Assembly: GCF_001314605.1 (NCBI RefSeq)
Contig: NZ_LIHP01000002.1
Coordinates: forward strand, 62,001-126,000
DNA length: 64,000 nucleotides
Origin: Marinobacter sp. HL-58
GTDB lineage: Bacteria; Pseudomonadota; Gammaproteobacteria; Pseudomonadales; Oleiphilaceae
Direction of reading: 5' to 3'
Positions 16,999-25,835 of the stretch are shown piece after piece. Each line of letters begins with the position of its first letter. Within the stretch, counting starts at the first letter, position 1. Under the pieces are notes generated by a model. That model saw only the letters and a list, made by a program, of their open reading frames with translations. It ran no database searches and was not told the origin of the DNA. Position numbers and translations under genes: made by a program.

Positions 16999-19900
16999 CC
17001 GACGAGGCAACGGCAAAGGCCCGGCATCCAAACCGCCTGAGAAACTGGCTGCTGACCGCACTGGCTATTGCCATTCTGCTGCCCCTGTTGTTGGTGGGGG
17101 TGCTGCTGTTGGCCCTGCGCTCGGAAACCGGAACCGCCTGGGTCATCGACCAGATCCCCGGCCTGAATGTGGAGCAGGGTCAGGGCTCACTGCTGGGGCA
17201 GTGGCAGGCCCGGTCGCTGAGATGGCAGGGTTACGGCGTTGGACTTGTGCTGGAAGAACCTGTTGTTGACTGGTCGCCCACCTGCCTTTTCAGCAAGCAG
17301 CTGTGCCTGGAATCCCTGCGGGCGGAATCCATCGACCTCACGCTACAGCCGTCCGGTGACCAGGAGGATGAGCGTGGCGATATCAGTCTCCCCGGCGTAA
17401 ACCTTCCCCTTGGACTGGCGGTCAGGGACGTGAACCTCGGCACCTTCACCGTGAACGACGGTAAAATCTGGGATCAGTTGCAGTTACAGGCCGAAGGTTC
17501 CGGCGCGGACTGGCATCTGCAGAACCTGACCTTTGTCCGGGACAGTATCCGTATTGACGGGGACGGCCGGGTACAGACCCGCGGTGACTGGCCTCTGAAT
17601 CTGGATGCGGATATAAACCTGCCTCCCCCCTATGGGCCCGAATGGAAACTTGCCCTGAATCTGTCCGGCAGTGCCGTGGACCTGAGAGTGCAGGGTGAAA
17701 GCAGTGGTTACCTGGAAGCCACCCTGGCCGGCCGTGTGGCTCCCCTGGACAGTGCGCTGCCGGCACGACTGACAGTGAGGTCCCCGAGCTTCGTTCCCGC
17801 CGAGGGCCTGCCTGAAACCCTGGAGCTGAAGAACACAGAGGTTGCTCTGAAGGGGAGCCTTGAGGACGGCTTCCGCTCTGACTCCAGCACGACGCTGCCC
17901 GGCACATCCGGTGATATTGCGGTTGCACTGGAAGGGCTGATTACGACTTCTGGCGTTGACGAGCTGAACCTCTCCCTTTCGGGGCCGGGTGAGGATGAGG
18001 CCGAAACCGGCGAGGCCTCGGTGACGGGAAGCATGGACTGGCAGCAGGATTTCCGGGTGGATGCCACCGTCGCGATGGCAGACTTTCCCTGGTACACCCT
18101 GATACCGGATTTCGGCCAGCCCCCTGTTTCCCTGCGGCAACTGAACGGTGATATCCGGTACCAGTCCGGTAGCTACCAGGCCAATGTCGACGCCAGTGTT
18201 GACGGCCCGCTCGGAAAGGCAGACCTGGCAGGGGAGCTTGACGGTGATATGGAATCCGTGGAGGTAACCCGCCTGAGAGTGAATACAGGTGCCGGATTTC
18301 TCGGGGGGCATGGCAGCGTTGCCTTTGCCGACCAGCTGGCCTGGGATGCAAGCCTGGAACTGGACGGTTTCAACCCGGGCTACTGGTTGCCGGCTCTGGA
18401 AGCCAGCCTTGATGGTGACGTCAATACCAGCGGGCGGATGGAGGCGGATGGCACGCCATCCGTAAAGGCGGACTGGGATCTGTCAGGAAACTGGCAGGCC
18501 AACGACGCCATCATTCGTGGTGCCTTGAACAGCGACGCGGGGGCCTGGATGTTATCCGGCCTGGAACTGGAGGTGGGTGACAACCGTATTACCGGCAATG
18601 GCCAGTGGGGTAACGAGATTGCCGGAAACCTGGCGATGGAGGTGCCGTCGCCGGAAACCTTCCTGCCGGGCCTCGCTGGCTCACTGAGCGGAACGGCGTC
18701 GGTGTCGGGAACGCCCGATCAGCCGCAGGGCGAGGCGAGTGTGTCCGGTACCGATCTGGCGTGGCAGGATGAACTGAGCCTGGCCAGCCTGGATCTGAAT
18801 GCGTCACTTGGCGAAGGGCTGAGTGTTGACGCCGATGTGCAGGCAAGTGAGCTCCGGTACGGCGAACAGTTGCTGGAGTCCCTGACGCTGGGGCTGTCCG
18901 GTACCCGGGATGATCATCGGCTGGAAGTGGGTGCAGTTCATGAAGAAGCCGAACTCGGGCTGGTGTTCGCGGGCGATGCCTCCGGCGACTGGAAGGCCTG
19001 GCGGGGGGCACTGGAACAGGGGCGGATCGATATTCCCCGGCAGGATCAGCAATGGACGCTGGCGGAGCCGGCCTCACTGGAATTGGCAGACACCGGAAAG
19101 CTCACCTTCGGCCGCCACTGCTGGCGATGGCAGGAGGCGTCAGTCTGTGCTGAAGACCAGACTCTGCTGCCAACCCAGGATATCGCGTACCGGATAGAGA
19201 ACTTCCCGACCACCGCGCTGACGCCGTTGCTGCCGGAAACCCTGCGCTGGGATGCACTCCTGAACGCGGATATCAGACTGGCGATGACCGAAGAGGGCCC
19301 GGATGGTGAGGTGTCAGTGGACGCTGGTTCGGGCGAGTTTGAAGTCATGGTGGGGGACGAGTGGGAGGCACTGGGGTATGACACCTTCACCACCGGGCTC
19401 AGGTTGCAGCCGGAAGTGGCCGAACTGGATGTGCGTCTGGAGGGACCTGAACTGGGTGACCTGTCAGTATCGATGGCGGTCGATCCAGATGACAGTGAGC
19501 GGGAGGTGGATGGCGAGTTCCGTGTCCGGGGACTGGACATTGCGATGGCGGGTGTTTTTGCCGGGCTGGAGGTGGTCGAGGGTGAGCTCAATGGCGAGGG
19601 TTCGCTTTCCGGCCCGTTACTGAAGCCGGGCGTCAGCGGTGAAATTGCCCTGACCGGAGGGCGAATTTCCGATCCACGGCTGCCCATACCGCTGGAAGAC
19701 ATGGTTGTGAGCCTTGAGTTGAACGGGTATTCCTCCGATCTGTCGGGCCGCTGGCGCAGCAATGAGCGCAGTACCGGCAATCTCAAGGGGGCTCTGGACT
19801 GGGAGGGCGAACCCTCGGTGGAGATCAATCTCACCGGCGATCGTCTGCCATTCAGCTACGACCCTTACGCTCGTGTGGAGCTGGTTCCGGATCTCACCAT

Positions 19901-20735
19901 CAGCTACAGCAGCGGTGACCTGGGCATAACGGGCCGGCTGGAAGTTCCACGCGGTGAGATCGAGATCAGGGCGCTGCCTGAACAGGCGGTTTCCGTATCG
20001 GAAGATGAAGTGATTGTGGGTGTGGAGCAGGAAGAGGAAGGCCTGCGCTCCCTGAATATGGACGTGACGGTTGTGGTGGGGGATGACCAGGTCAGCTTCG
20101 ACGGTTTCGGAGTTACTGGCAATCTGGAAGGCACCCTGCGTATCGGCAACGACATGGATACCCGTGGTGCCCTGCAACTGATTGACGGGCAGTATGAAGC
20201 CTACGGCCAGGAACTGGAGCTGCGCAGAGCCAGGCTGCAGTTCGTGGGGCCCCTGACGGAACCCTATCTGGACATTGAAGCAGTCCGGCGGGTAGACAAT
20301 GTGGTGGCGGGGATCCGGCTCAGTGGACCGGTAAGCGCTCCCCAGACTGAAGTCTTTTCGGAGCCGGAAATGCCCCAGACAGACGCATTGTCATATGTGA
20401 TTCTGGGACGGGCACCCCAGAGCAGGGGGGACGAAGGGCAGATGAGCCGGGCGGCCATTTCCCTGGGCCTGACCCAGGCCAACAAGGTAACCCAGGGCCT
20501 GGGCGAAGAAATTGGTATACGGAATCTGACCCTGGAAGCGGAGGGTAGCGGTGAAGAGTCAGCCGTGGTTGCCAGCGGCTACCTGACTGACGAGCTGAGC
20601 CTGCGTTATGGGGTGGGTATTTTCTCGCCGATCACTACAGTTGCGCTGCGCTATGATCTGGGCAGGTATTTTTACCTGGAAGCAGCCAGTGGGCTGGCTG
20701 CTTCCCTGGATATTTTCTATACCCGGGATTTCTGA
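16995..20735 (+). CDS. tamB: TamB, inner-membrane-anchored translocation module protein
   Basis: A 1246-residue protein with one N-terminal membrane anchor (about residues 17-43) followed by long repetitive beta-rich sequence and the C-terminal DUF490/TamB domain (LRIGNDMDTRGALQLIDG; EMPQTDALSYVILGRAP). It spans the periplasm as a groove and partners TamA. ATG 16995 overlaps the tamA stop and starts the anchor region; a start 11 codons earlier lies inside the tamA barrel end. Length and layout fit the family. It ends 9 bp before the convergent SIMPL gene. Confidence 0.92.
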   Translation: MTDEATAKARHPNRLRNWLLTALAIAILLPLLLVGVLLLALRSETGTAWVIDQIPGLNVEQGQGSLLGQWQARSLRWQGYGVGLVLEEPVVDWSPTCLFSKQLCLESLRAESIDLTLQPSGDQEDERGDISLPGVNLPLGLAVRDVNLGTFTVNDGKIWDQLQLQAEGSGADWHLQNLTFVRDSIRIDGDGRVQTRGDWPLNLDADINLPPPYGPEWKLALNLSGSAVDLRVQGESSGYLEATLAGRVAPLDSALPARLTVRSPSFVPAEGLPETLELKNTEVALKGSLEDGFRSDSSTTLPGTSGDIAVALEGLITTSGVDELNLSLSGPGEDEAETGEASVTGSMDWQQDFRVDATVAMADFPWYTLIPDFGQPPVSLRQLNGDIRYQSGSYQANVDASVDGPLGKADLAGELDGDMESVEVTRLRVNTGAGFLGGHGSVAFADQLAWDASLELDGFNPGYWLPALEASLDGDVNTSGRMEADGTPSVKADWDLSGNWQANDAIIRGALNSDAGAWMLSGLELEVGDNRITGNGQWGNEIAGNLAMEVPSPETFLPGLAGSLSGTASVSGTPDQPQGEASVSGTDLAWQDELSLASLDLNASLGEGLSVDADVQASELRYGEQLLESLTLGLSGTRDDHRLEVGAVHEEAELGLVFAGDASGDWKAWRGALEQGRIDIPRQDQQWTLAEPASLELADTGKLTFGRHCWRWQEASVCAEDQTLLPTQDIAYRIENFPTTALTPLLPETLRWDALLNADIRLAMTEEGPDGEVSVDAGSGEFEVMVGDEWEALGYDTFTTGLRLQPEVAELDVRLEGPELGDLSVSMAVDPDDSEREVDGEFRVRGLDIAMAGVFAGLEVVEGELNGEGSLSGPLLKPGVSGEIALTGGRISDPRLPIPLEDMVVSLELNGYSSDLSGRWRSNERSTGNLKGALDWEGEPSVEINLTGDRLPFSYDPYARVELVPDLTISYSSGDLGITGRLEVPRGEIEIRALPEQAVSVSEDEVIVGVEQEEEGLRSLNMDVTVVVGDDQVSFDGFGVTGNLEGTLRIGNDMDTRGALQLIDGQYEAYGQELELRRARLQFVGPLTEPYLDIEAVRRVDNVVAGIRLSGPVSAPQTEVFSEPEMPQTDALSYVILGRAPQSRGDEGQMSRAAISLGLTQANKVTQGLGEEIGIRNLTLEAEGSGEESAVVASGYLTDELSLRYGVGIFSPITTVALRYDLGRYFYLEAASGLAASLDIFYTRDF

Positions 20736-20744
20736 CCCTGGCGG

Positions 20745-21431
20745 TTACTCAAGTTCGAAAGTAGCGCTGACCCGGGACGTGAGCTCCCGTGGCCCTGTTT
20801 CGGACACGGGGGCGGATGAAGCACGCATTTCCGCCATCATGGGAACAGGCGGCTGGTGGTTATTATCAATGTTGATATTGATGACCTCACCGCACTGCTT
20901 GTCCAGTTCATTGGCGACGAATTCGCACCGTGCCCTGGCATCGGCGATTGCCCCTGCCAGTGCCTGCTTGCGTAGACTGCTCTCATCGGAGTGGAAGAAG
21001 TGGTGCGGCCCCAGGTTGTAATCGAGGCCCAGTTCCTGGGCCTGCGCCAGAATCGGGTTCAGCAGCGAAAGGTCGTCAATGGTGAAGCTCACGGTCTGCG
21101 ATGCCACCGCTATTTTCTCCGTTTTCTGACTGCGCTCCTGGGTTGGCACCGAGCGGCTGTAAAGGTTGACCGAGGCATCACTGTAGGAATCGAGCTGGTC
21201 ACGGAAATCGCTGATGCCGTCCCGCCATTGTTCCATTTTTTCATTCACCCGCCGGGTGGCCGTCTCGGGCAGGCTGTGTTCGGCATTGGCGGTAAACTGC
21301 AGTCGGGCGCTGTCTGGCGTATACTTTACCGAGGCCTGGCCGCTCAGGCTTACTTCCCCGGCCATCACCCCCAGGGGAAGGAGTGTCAGGGTGGCGGCAG
21401 TCAGCAGGTAACGATGGGCGGTGGAAAACAT
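20745..21431 (-). CDS. Periplasmic SIMPL (DUF541) protein
   Basis: A 228-residue protein with a signal peptide (hydrophobic core LLTAATLTLLPLG, cleavage after VMA near residue 24) and one SIMPL/DUF541 domain, with the usual start VSLSGQASVKYTPDSARL and a central Tyr/Asn-rich block. E. coli YggE-like members are periplasmic or surface proteins linked to stress tolerance, with no settled mechanism. It converges on tamB and is divergent from the 66-residue gene at 21444, only 12 bp apart, so the promoters must overlap the other gene. Confidence 0.85.
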   Translation of the reverse strand: MFSTAHRYLLTAATLTLLPLGVMAGEVSLSGQASVKYTPDSARLQFTANAEHSLPETATRRVNEKMEQWRDGISDFRDQLDSYSDASVNLYSRSVPTQERSQKTEKIAVASQTVSFTIDDLSLLNPILAQAQELGLDYNLGPHHFFHSDESSLRKQALAGAIADARARCEFVANELDKQCGEVININIDNNHQPPVPMMAEMRASSAPVSETGPRELTSRVSATFELE

Positions 21432-21443
21432 TGTGGTATCTCC

Positions 21444-21644
21444 ATGCTTTTACACAATAATCAGGTCAGGTTGACTCCCCGGGAGCGTGACATCCTGCTC
21501 AGGCTGACCGGGAGCGATCCCCATTATGTGACGACCCGGGACCAACTGAAAGAGTGGGCCGCACGTCATCTGGAGGCCCTGCCCGGGGATGCCAGGGAAA
21601 TACGGGAAATCAAGGCGGTGTTGCAGCGCTATCTGCCGCTCTGA
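21444..21644 (+). CDS. Small conserved-looking hypothetical protein (66 aa)
   Basis: ATG 21444 to TGA 21644. The protein reads naturally: a Thr-Pro-Arg-Glu helix start (RLTPRERDILLRLTG), a turn, then helices ending AVLQRYLPL. RLTPRERDIL resembles the start of small helix-turn-helix folds, but I cannot assign it. The 3' end overlaps the convergent GATase gene by 16 bp. It is divergent from the SIMPL gene. No Shine-Dalgarno sequence is obvious upstream. Confidence 0.5.
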   Translation: MLLHNNQVRLTPRERDILLRLTGSDPHYVTTRDQLKEWAARHLEALPGDAREIREIKAVLQRYLPL

Positions 21645-22393
21645 AGTGGGTCTTCACCTGCGCCTTCCATGTCTGTTGGCTCATCCAGCCTTATCAGCTT
21701 TCTCTCCTCGGCTGCCTGTACAAAGTGACTGAATATGCGTCGGTGGCCACCGTGATACAGCAGATATTCGGGATGCCACTGAATGCCCATCAGCCATTGC
21801 CCGCGGGTATTTTCTATTGCCTGCACAAAAAGGTCGTTATCCACCGCAACCACCCGCAGATGCCTGCCAAGCTTTTTGATGGACTGACTGTGAATGCGAT
21901 TGGCGCCGATCACCGGGCTGCGCATGACCTGTCCCAGGCGGCTGTCACTGACCACCCGAACCGTCTGCATGGGCAGGAGCAGTGGCCGATGACGGGTGTT
22001 TACCCGCAGTGGCGTCACGTTCTGGCACAGCGACCCGCCACGGAAAATATTGATGAACTGGGCGCCGCGGCAGATGCCCAGCACCGGAATATTCAGCTCT
22101 TCGGCACGGGTGAGCAGACGTATATCGGTTTCGTCCCGGCGGGGGTCGTAGTTGGCAGTGACCTGCGGTGTCTGCCCGTACCGGGAGGGGTGAACGTGAG
22201 TGCCGCCGGAAAGCACCAGCCCATCAAGCAGGGAGACGTCCACTCTGGAACCAGGCCGGATGAAATGAGTGCGGGCTCCATGCATACGCAGGGCAAAACT
22301 GATCAGCCGGTGTGCCAGGCTGCGCCGGGCGGGGCCGCTGATCCCGATGGTGAGGCCGGGATGTTCCGGTTTTTCTTTGGCAGCCTCAGACAT
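21629..22393 (-). CDS. Class I glutamine amidotransferase-like (gamma-glutamyl hydrolase family)
   Basis: A 254-residue enzyme of the GATase1/peptidase C26 type (PuuD-like). The nucleophile elbow is GICRGAQFINIFRGG and the His-Glu pair is in GIQWHPEYL; LVLSGGTHVHP forms the upstream loop. Such enzymes hydrolyse gamma-glutamyl amide bonds. ATG 22393 (MSEAAKEKP) overlaps the end of the amidoligase gene by 8 bp, so translation is coupled. The natural reading is a ligase/hydrolase pair acting on one peptide or amino-acid conjugate; the substrate is unknown. Confidence 0.85.
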   Translation of the reverse strand: MSEAAKEKPEHPGLTIGISGPARRSLAHRLISFALRMHGARTHFIRPGSRVDVSLLDGLVLSGGTHVHPSRYGQTPQVTANYDPRRDETDIRLLTRAEELNIPVLGICRGAQFINIFRGGSLCQNVTPLRVNTRHRPLLLPMQTVRVVSDSRLGQVMRSPVIGANRIHSQSIKKLGRHLRVVAVDNDLFVQAIENTRGQWLMGIQWHPEYLLYHGGHRRIFSHFVQAAEERKLIRLDEPTDMEGAGEDPLQSGR

Positions 22394-23381
22394 AATTCCG
22401 GGACCGCAGCCACTGGCTGCAGGTATCAACCCAGCTGTGGGTGAGGTTGTGAAAGCTCAGTTTTCGGCTGTTGCGGAACGCCTCCACCAGTGCTGCGAGG
22501 TTACCCGCGTCGGCGGCCAGTTGCTCCAGGACGACCCAATCGTTCCAGACGGTGGAGAAGTGCCAGCCCGGGTTGTCGATGTCGCAATCCGGCAGACGGT
22601 AATGCAGGGTGGGCCTGCTCTTGATGCGCTCATCCTTTACATAACGGGCCAGGAGATCACTGTTCAGGTGAGCAAACAGCGGAAGCAGGTCCAGGGCCTT
22701 GTTCCGCGTAGGGTTGTAGTGAAGGTAGTCCTTCATCAACTGATCCATGTCCGGATCATAATCTTCGGCAATCAGCAGATCGATATATGTGCTGCTCCAG
22801 GGTTCGATATAGCTGGTGAGCTTGCGGCTGAAATCAATCTGATGCCTGGCCTTGAGCCACTCGTACAGGGCGGCAAAGGCCTGCAGGTAGCGCACGAGGG
22901 TTGATGGCTTCAGGTTGGGGAGCTCCGGGTTCAGTTGCAGGCCGAAAGCGTAGTAGAGTGCTTCGCGGCTGCCCAGGGCACCTGCCTTGCGCAGTTCATC
23001 ACAGAGCGTTTCGATGCGCTCCAGTTCACCGAAAGGTATTGGCGGGCTGACAATCTCCAGGGGTACGATCTTCTCGGCAGCCGCGTCTATCACATTCATT
23101 GCCTGCCCCCCGAGTTCCCGCACCGACTCCGGTAACCGCTGGTCCTGGAGATCCAGATCCTTGATGGGGTCTGAATCCAGCTCAATCGTGAACGTGCCTA
23201 CATCGGTGGCAATCTCCGACACATAGCGCGCCACGGGTTTTGCTTCGCCGCGCAGGAGTCTTGACGACAGCGATACGAGGTCCTCGTATCCTAGGCCGGA
23301 CAATTCGATCTCGACGCCGACTTTCCGTTCTTTTCCGCCATCGGTTCTGGTGATGTCCGGCATACTGCATTGATTGCTCAT
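22386..23381 (-). CDS. Amidoligase (COOH-NH2 ligase of glutamine-synthetase-like fold)
   Basis: A 331-residue protein assigned to the amidoligase family (PF12224-like) from its opening VGVEIELSGL, the metal/ATP-binding E-x-E strand, together with ALYYAFGLQLNPELP and its pairing with a GATase gene. Members are predicted to join a carboxylate and an amine using ATP. ATG 23381 has GGAG 8 bases upstream; the longer upstream frame runs through the lexA promoter and is rejected. It is divergent from lexA, whose SOS box (23527) lies in the shared 183-bp gap. Substrate and LexA control are inferred. Confidence 0.7.
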   Translation of the reverse strand: MSNQCSMPDITRTDGGKERKVGVEIELSGLGYEDLVSLSSRLLRGEAKPVARYVSEIATDVGTFTIELDSDPIKDLDLQDQRLPESVRELGGQAMNVIDAAAEKIVPLEIVSPPIPFGELERIETLCDELRKAGALGSREALYYAFGLQLNPELPNLKPSTLVRYLQAFAALYEWLKARHQIDFSRKLTSYIEPWSSTYIDLLIAEDYDPDMDQLMKDYLHYNPTRNKALDLLPLFAHLNSDLLARYVKDERIKSRPTLHYRLPDCDIDNPGWHFSTVWNDWVVLEQLAADAGNLAALVEAFRNSRKLSFHNLTHSWVDTCSQWLRSRNYV

Positions 23382-23526
23382 TAACGCGTCTCCACAAGGG
23401 GTTAGCGTTACCTTAACACAGTCATTCACCGTGCAAACGCGTGGCGACGGCGAATCCGCCCGCCGCGGGGGAAAAATTGCGGGCACGGACTTTACACTGG
23501 ATAAAACACTGTATATAGTCAAATCA

Positions 23527-23542
23527 CTGTATATAAAAACAG
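23527..23542. promoter_or_regulatory. SOS box (LexA operator) upstream of lexA
   Basis: CTGTATATAAAAACAG matches the CTG-N10-CAG LexA site exactly, 22 bp before the lexA start. A second CTGTATATAG half-site about 20 bp upstream (23508-23523) resembles the left half of a tandem, imperfect box. Autorepression of lexA follows from the known family. The site is also in the divergent amidoligase upstream region. Confidence 0.9.
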
Positions 23543-23564
23543 GACTAACCGGGGCCACCGACTC

Positions 23565-24173
23565 ATGAAGCTGACAGCAAGGCAAACACAGGTACTGGAT
23601 ATCATCCGCCGCTACGTCGACGAGACTGGATATCCGCCCACCCGCGCCGAGATAGCCGCGGAACTCGGGTTTCGTTCAGCCAATGCCGCTGAAGAGCATC
23701 TCAGGGCGCTGGCCAGAAAAGGGGCCATCGAGATGGTTCCCGGGGCAAGCCGTGGTATCCGGCTGCCGGAAGCAGAGGCGGATCTCGGGTTGCCGGTCAT
23801 AGGGCAGGTTGCTGCAGGTAGTCCGATTCTCGCCCAGGAGCACATAGAGGATCACTGCACCCTGCAGCCGGAATTCTTCTCGCCGTCAGCGGATTACCTG
23901 CTACGTGTGCGCGGCATGAGCATGAAGGATATCGGCATCCTGGACGGCGATCTGCTGGCAGTACACAGCACCAGTGACGTTCACAATGGCCAGATTGTTG
24001 TGGCCAGGGTTGGCGAAGAAGTGACGGTCAAACGGTTCCGCAAGGAAGGATCGAAGGTCTACCTCATCGCAGAGAATGAAGAATTTGCGCCGATTGAGGT
24101 AGACCTGACGGAGCAGGAATTATTCATCGAAGGTCTGGGAGTGGGGGTGATCCGGCGTTCGGATCTTCACTGA
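23565..24173 (+). CDS. lexA: LexA repressor
   Basis: A 202-residue SOS repressor. The N-terminal winged helix ([40 protein letters not shown]) binds SOS boxes. The Ala-Gly cleavage site is in GQVAAGSP (about residue 86), the catalytic Ser in [10 protein letters not shown] and the Lys in [14 protein letters not shown]. RecA-stimulated self-cleavage releases the regulon. A perfect SOS box precedes the gene. sulA follows 84 bp downstream, as in Pseudomonas. Confidence 0.97.
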   Translation: MKLTARQTQVLDIIRRYVDETGYPPTRAEIAAELGFRSANAAEEHLRALARKGAIEMVPGASRGIRLPEAEADLGLPVIGQVAAGSPILAQEHIEDHCTLQPEFFSPSADYLLRVRGMSMKDIGILDGDLLAVHSTSDVHNGQIVVARVGEEVTVKRFRKEGSKVYLIAENEEFAPIEVDLTEQELFIEGLGVGVIRRSDLH

Positions 24174-24257
24174 TAGCCCGGTTTCCGGACATTTCCGGCA
24201 GTGCCCGCAATGTGCCAGTCACAGAAGGGCCAAGCTCAAAAGCAGATGAGGCGTATC

Positions 24258-24746
24258 ATGGAACAACTCAGCTTTAACCAGAATATGGCTTACTCCCTGG
24301 GAGGCGGCAGTTTCGCCGGCCCTGAGGCTGCCGGTTTCAGCAGCCATGATTTGGACAGGGCGGCGTCCAGCCGGGGGCGCCCGGCACAGCCGACCGCTAA
24401 CGTGACTGAAATCATCCTGCCGGAAGGGCAGGTTGAGAACTTCCAGCTGTTGTTGCCGATGCTGACCCAGCTGAACCAGGAAAAGCGTTGGCTCGCCTGG
24501 ATCGACCCACCCCAAAGCCTGGTCAGCAAGTGGCAGACCATGCGTGGTATTGTCGCCGGTGAATTGCTGGTTTTAAGGTCCACGCCGGACTATCCGGCAC
24601 GGCAGTTGGCCGAACGGGCGCTGAGCGCAGGCACCTGTCATGCGGTGGTAATGTGGACTCGGAAGCTTGGGCGTGAGGCCCTGGCGTCACTGGAAGAAGC
24701 GTCTGCCAGGGGCAACAGTCACGGCGTTGTATTGCGCCAGCGGTGA
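24258..24746 (+). CDS. sulA: SulA-like SOS cell-division inhibitor
   Basis: A 162-residue protein whose second half fits the SulA/RecA-like fold (TEIILPEGQVENFQLLLPML; RWLAWIDPPQ; HAVVMWTRKLGREALASL). SulA binds FtsZ and blocks septation during DNA damage. ATG 24258 has GAGG 8 bases upstream; two earlier ATGs in frame lack one. It lies directly after lexA and probably shares its transcript; I see no separate SOS box between them. The gene symbol rests on context and fold motifs. Confidence 0.8.
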   Translation: MEQLSFNQNMAYSLGGGSFAGPEAAGFSSHDLDRAASSRGRPAQPTANVTEIILPEGQVENFQLLLPMLTQLNQEKRWLAWIDPPQSLVSKWQTMRGIVAGELLVLRSTPDYPARQLAERALSAGTCHAVVMWTRKLGREALASLEEASARGNSHGVVLRQR

Positions 24747-24765
24747 CGGATCTGCAGAAAGCCAG

Positions 24766-25026
24766 TCAGTGAAGTGTATAGGAGGGCCGGATCTCATGAG
24801 TGTCTGGCTCGTCTTCCTCCCAGTCAATATCGTGGGCGACATTGCCAACCGCTTCGATGCCGGCGGCGATCATGGCCTTGGCCACGCTCATATCCCGGTC
24901 TTCCATCATTTCCCGCGCTTCGTCCGAGAACGAGATTTTCACCAGTGGTGCGCTGTCGTCGTCGATCCGGCGAAGTGCATAATCGCCGTTGCTCAGTTGT
25001 ACTATTTCAAAGAAAGAGGGTGACAT
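24766..25026 (-). CDS. Small acidic conserved hypothetical protein (86 aa)
   Basis: An 86-residue acidic protein (FFEIVQLSNGDYALRRIDDD; FSDEAREMMEDRDMSVAKAM) with no signal or membrane segment. Its position between sulA and the DUF6586-like gene matches the gene order after lexA-sulA in Pseudomonas, which supports a real conserved gene. The function is unknown. It converges on sulA with 19 bp between the stops. Confidence 0.75.
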   Translation of the reverse strand: MSPSFFEIVQLSNGDYALRRIDDDSAPLVKISFSDEAREMMEDRDMSVAKAMIAAGIEAVGNVAHDIDWEEDEPDTHEIRPSYTLH

Positions 25027-25083
25027 TCATCTAACCTTTCAGTTCGTTCCCCGGGTGACGGATAATAGTGATGGTAGCTGGTG

Positions 25084-25560
25084 TTACCACTCGCTATGCC
25101 GTTCCTCCAGGGTGTCGGTAAAGTGTTTGATCGCATTCAGGGTCTGCTCAAGCGCCTGCTTTGACCTGTCGGGGCCCGTCTCCGCTGAAACCGCAATGAT
25201 ATTGTCGCTGCTCACGGTTTTTTTGGCCGTGGGCGGGTTGCCCTGATACCGCTCAAGTTGTTCAAGATGGTTCCACCAGCTGCCTGCGTCGCCGGCCAAC
25301 CGGAGCAGCTCTGCTGTTTCCGGAATATCCTCTCCGAATAGTTCGGCCAGTTCAGCCAGGTTGTCTGGCCGAGCCAGTTTGTCCTGATACATTCTGGCGA
25401 TCATCACCAGAAGCAGTTTCCTTGCGCGCAGTGCCAGTTCGGTAGCCCCGTGTACCAGCGCTTCACGCCCCGGGGTGCTGTCATTGCCCTCGAGTTGCCC
25501 AAGCAGGGTTCTGGCAAGAAAAATATTCCGGGAAACCAGCGAGTGCCAGGGTGACGCCAT
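25084..25560 (-). CDS. Conserved hypothetical, DUF6586-like
   Basis: A 158-residue soluble helical protein (SLVSRNIFLARTLLGQL; REALVHGATELALRARKLLL; SWWNHLEQLERYQ) resembling the DUF6586 family, which sits in the lexA-sulA-topA neighbourhood of Pseudomonas. ATG 25560 is preferred over a longer frame whose extension reads as intergenic sequence. It lies 57 bp upstream of the 86-residue gene on the same strand and may be co-transcribed with it. The function is unknown. Confidence 0.7.
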   Translation of the reverse strand: MASPWHSLVSRNIFLARTLLGQLEGNDSTPGREALVHGATELALRARKLLLVMIARMYQDKLARPDNLAELAELFGEDIPETAELLRLAGDAGSWWNHLEQLERYQGNPPTAKKTVSSDNIIAVSAETGPDRSKQALEQTLNAIKHFTDTLEERHSEW

Positions 25561-25835
25561 GGAAATACCTGTAGTCAGAGCCAGAAACATTTTAATTTTA
25601 CACAGTGCGATAACTTGACTCCCGATAGTAACATTTCTGATTGTGAATTTCTTCCTCCCGCCGGACGGCTGCGGCTTTGACAAGAAACTACAAAGATTCA
25701 CTTGAAACGGTCGTTTGAATTTGGCAAAAAGGCGCCCGGTTTTGAGTAACTATTGATCGTCTGGCACCGGGTTCCCGACAACCGGAAATCTTGTCGGCCA
25801 GGTGTCCGGATCAGCTTCAGTGGAGGTGGAAGGGA

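Noticed and set aside
23382..23585. 68-residue N-terminal extension of the amidoligase
   Set aside because: It runs through the lexA promoter and SOS box, and ATG 23381 has a good Shine-Dalgarno sequence.
24174..24257. Separate SOS box for sulA
   Set aside because: No CTG-N10-CAG site is present; sulA is probably read from the lexA promoter.
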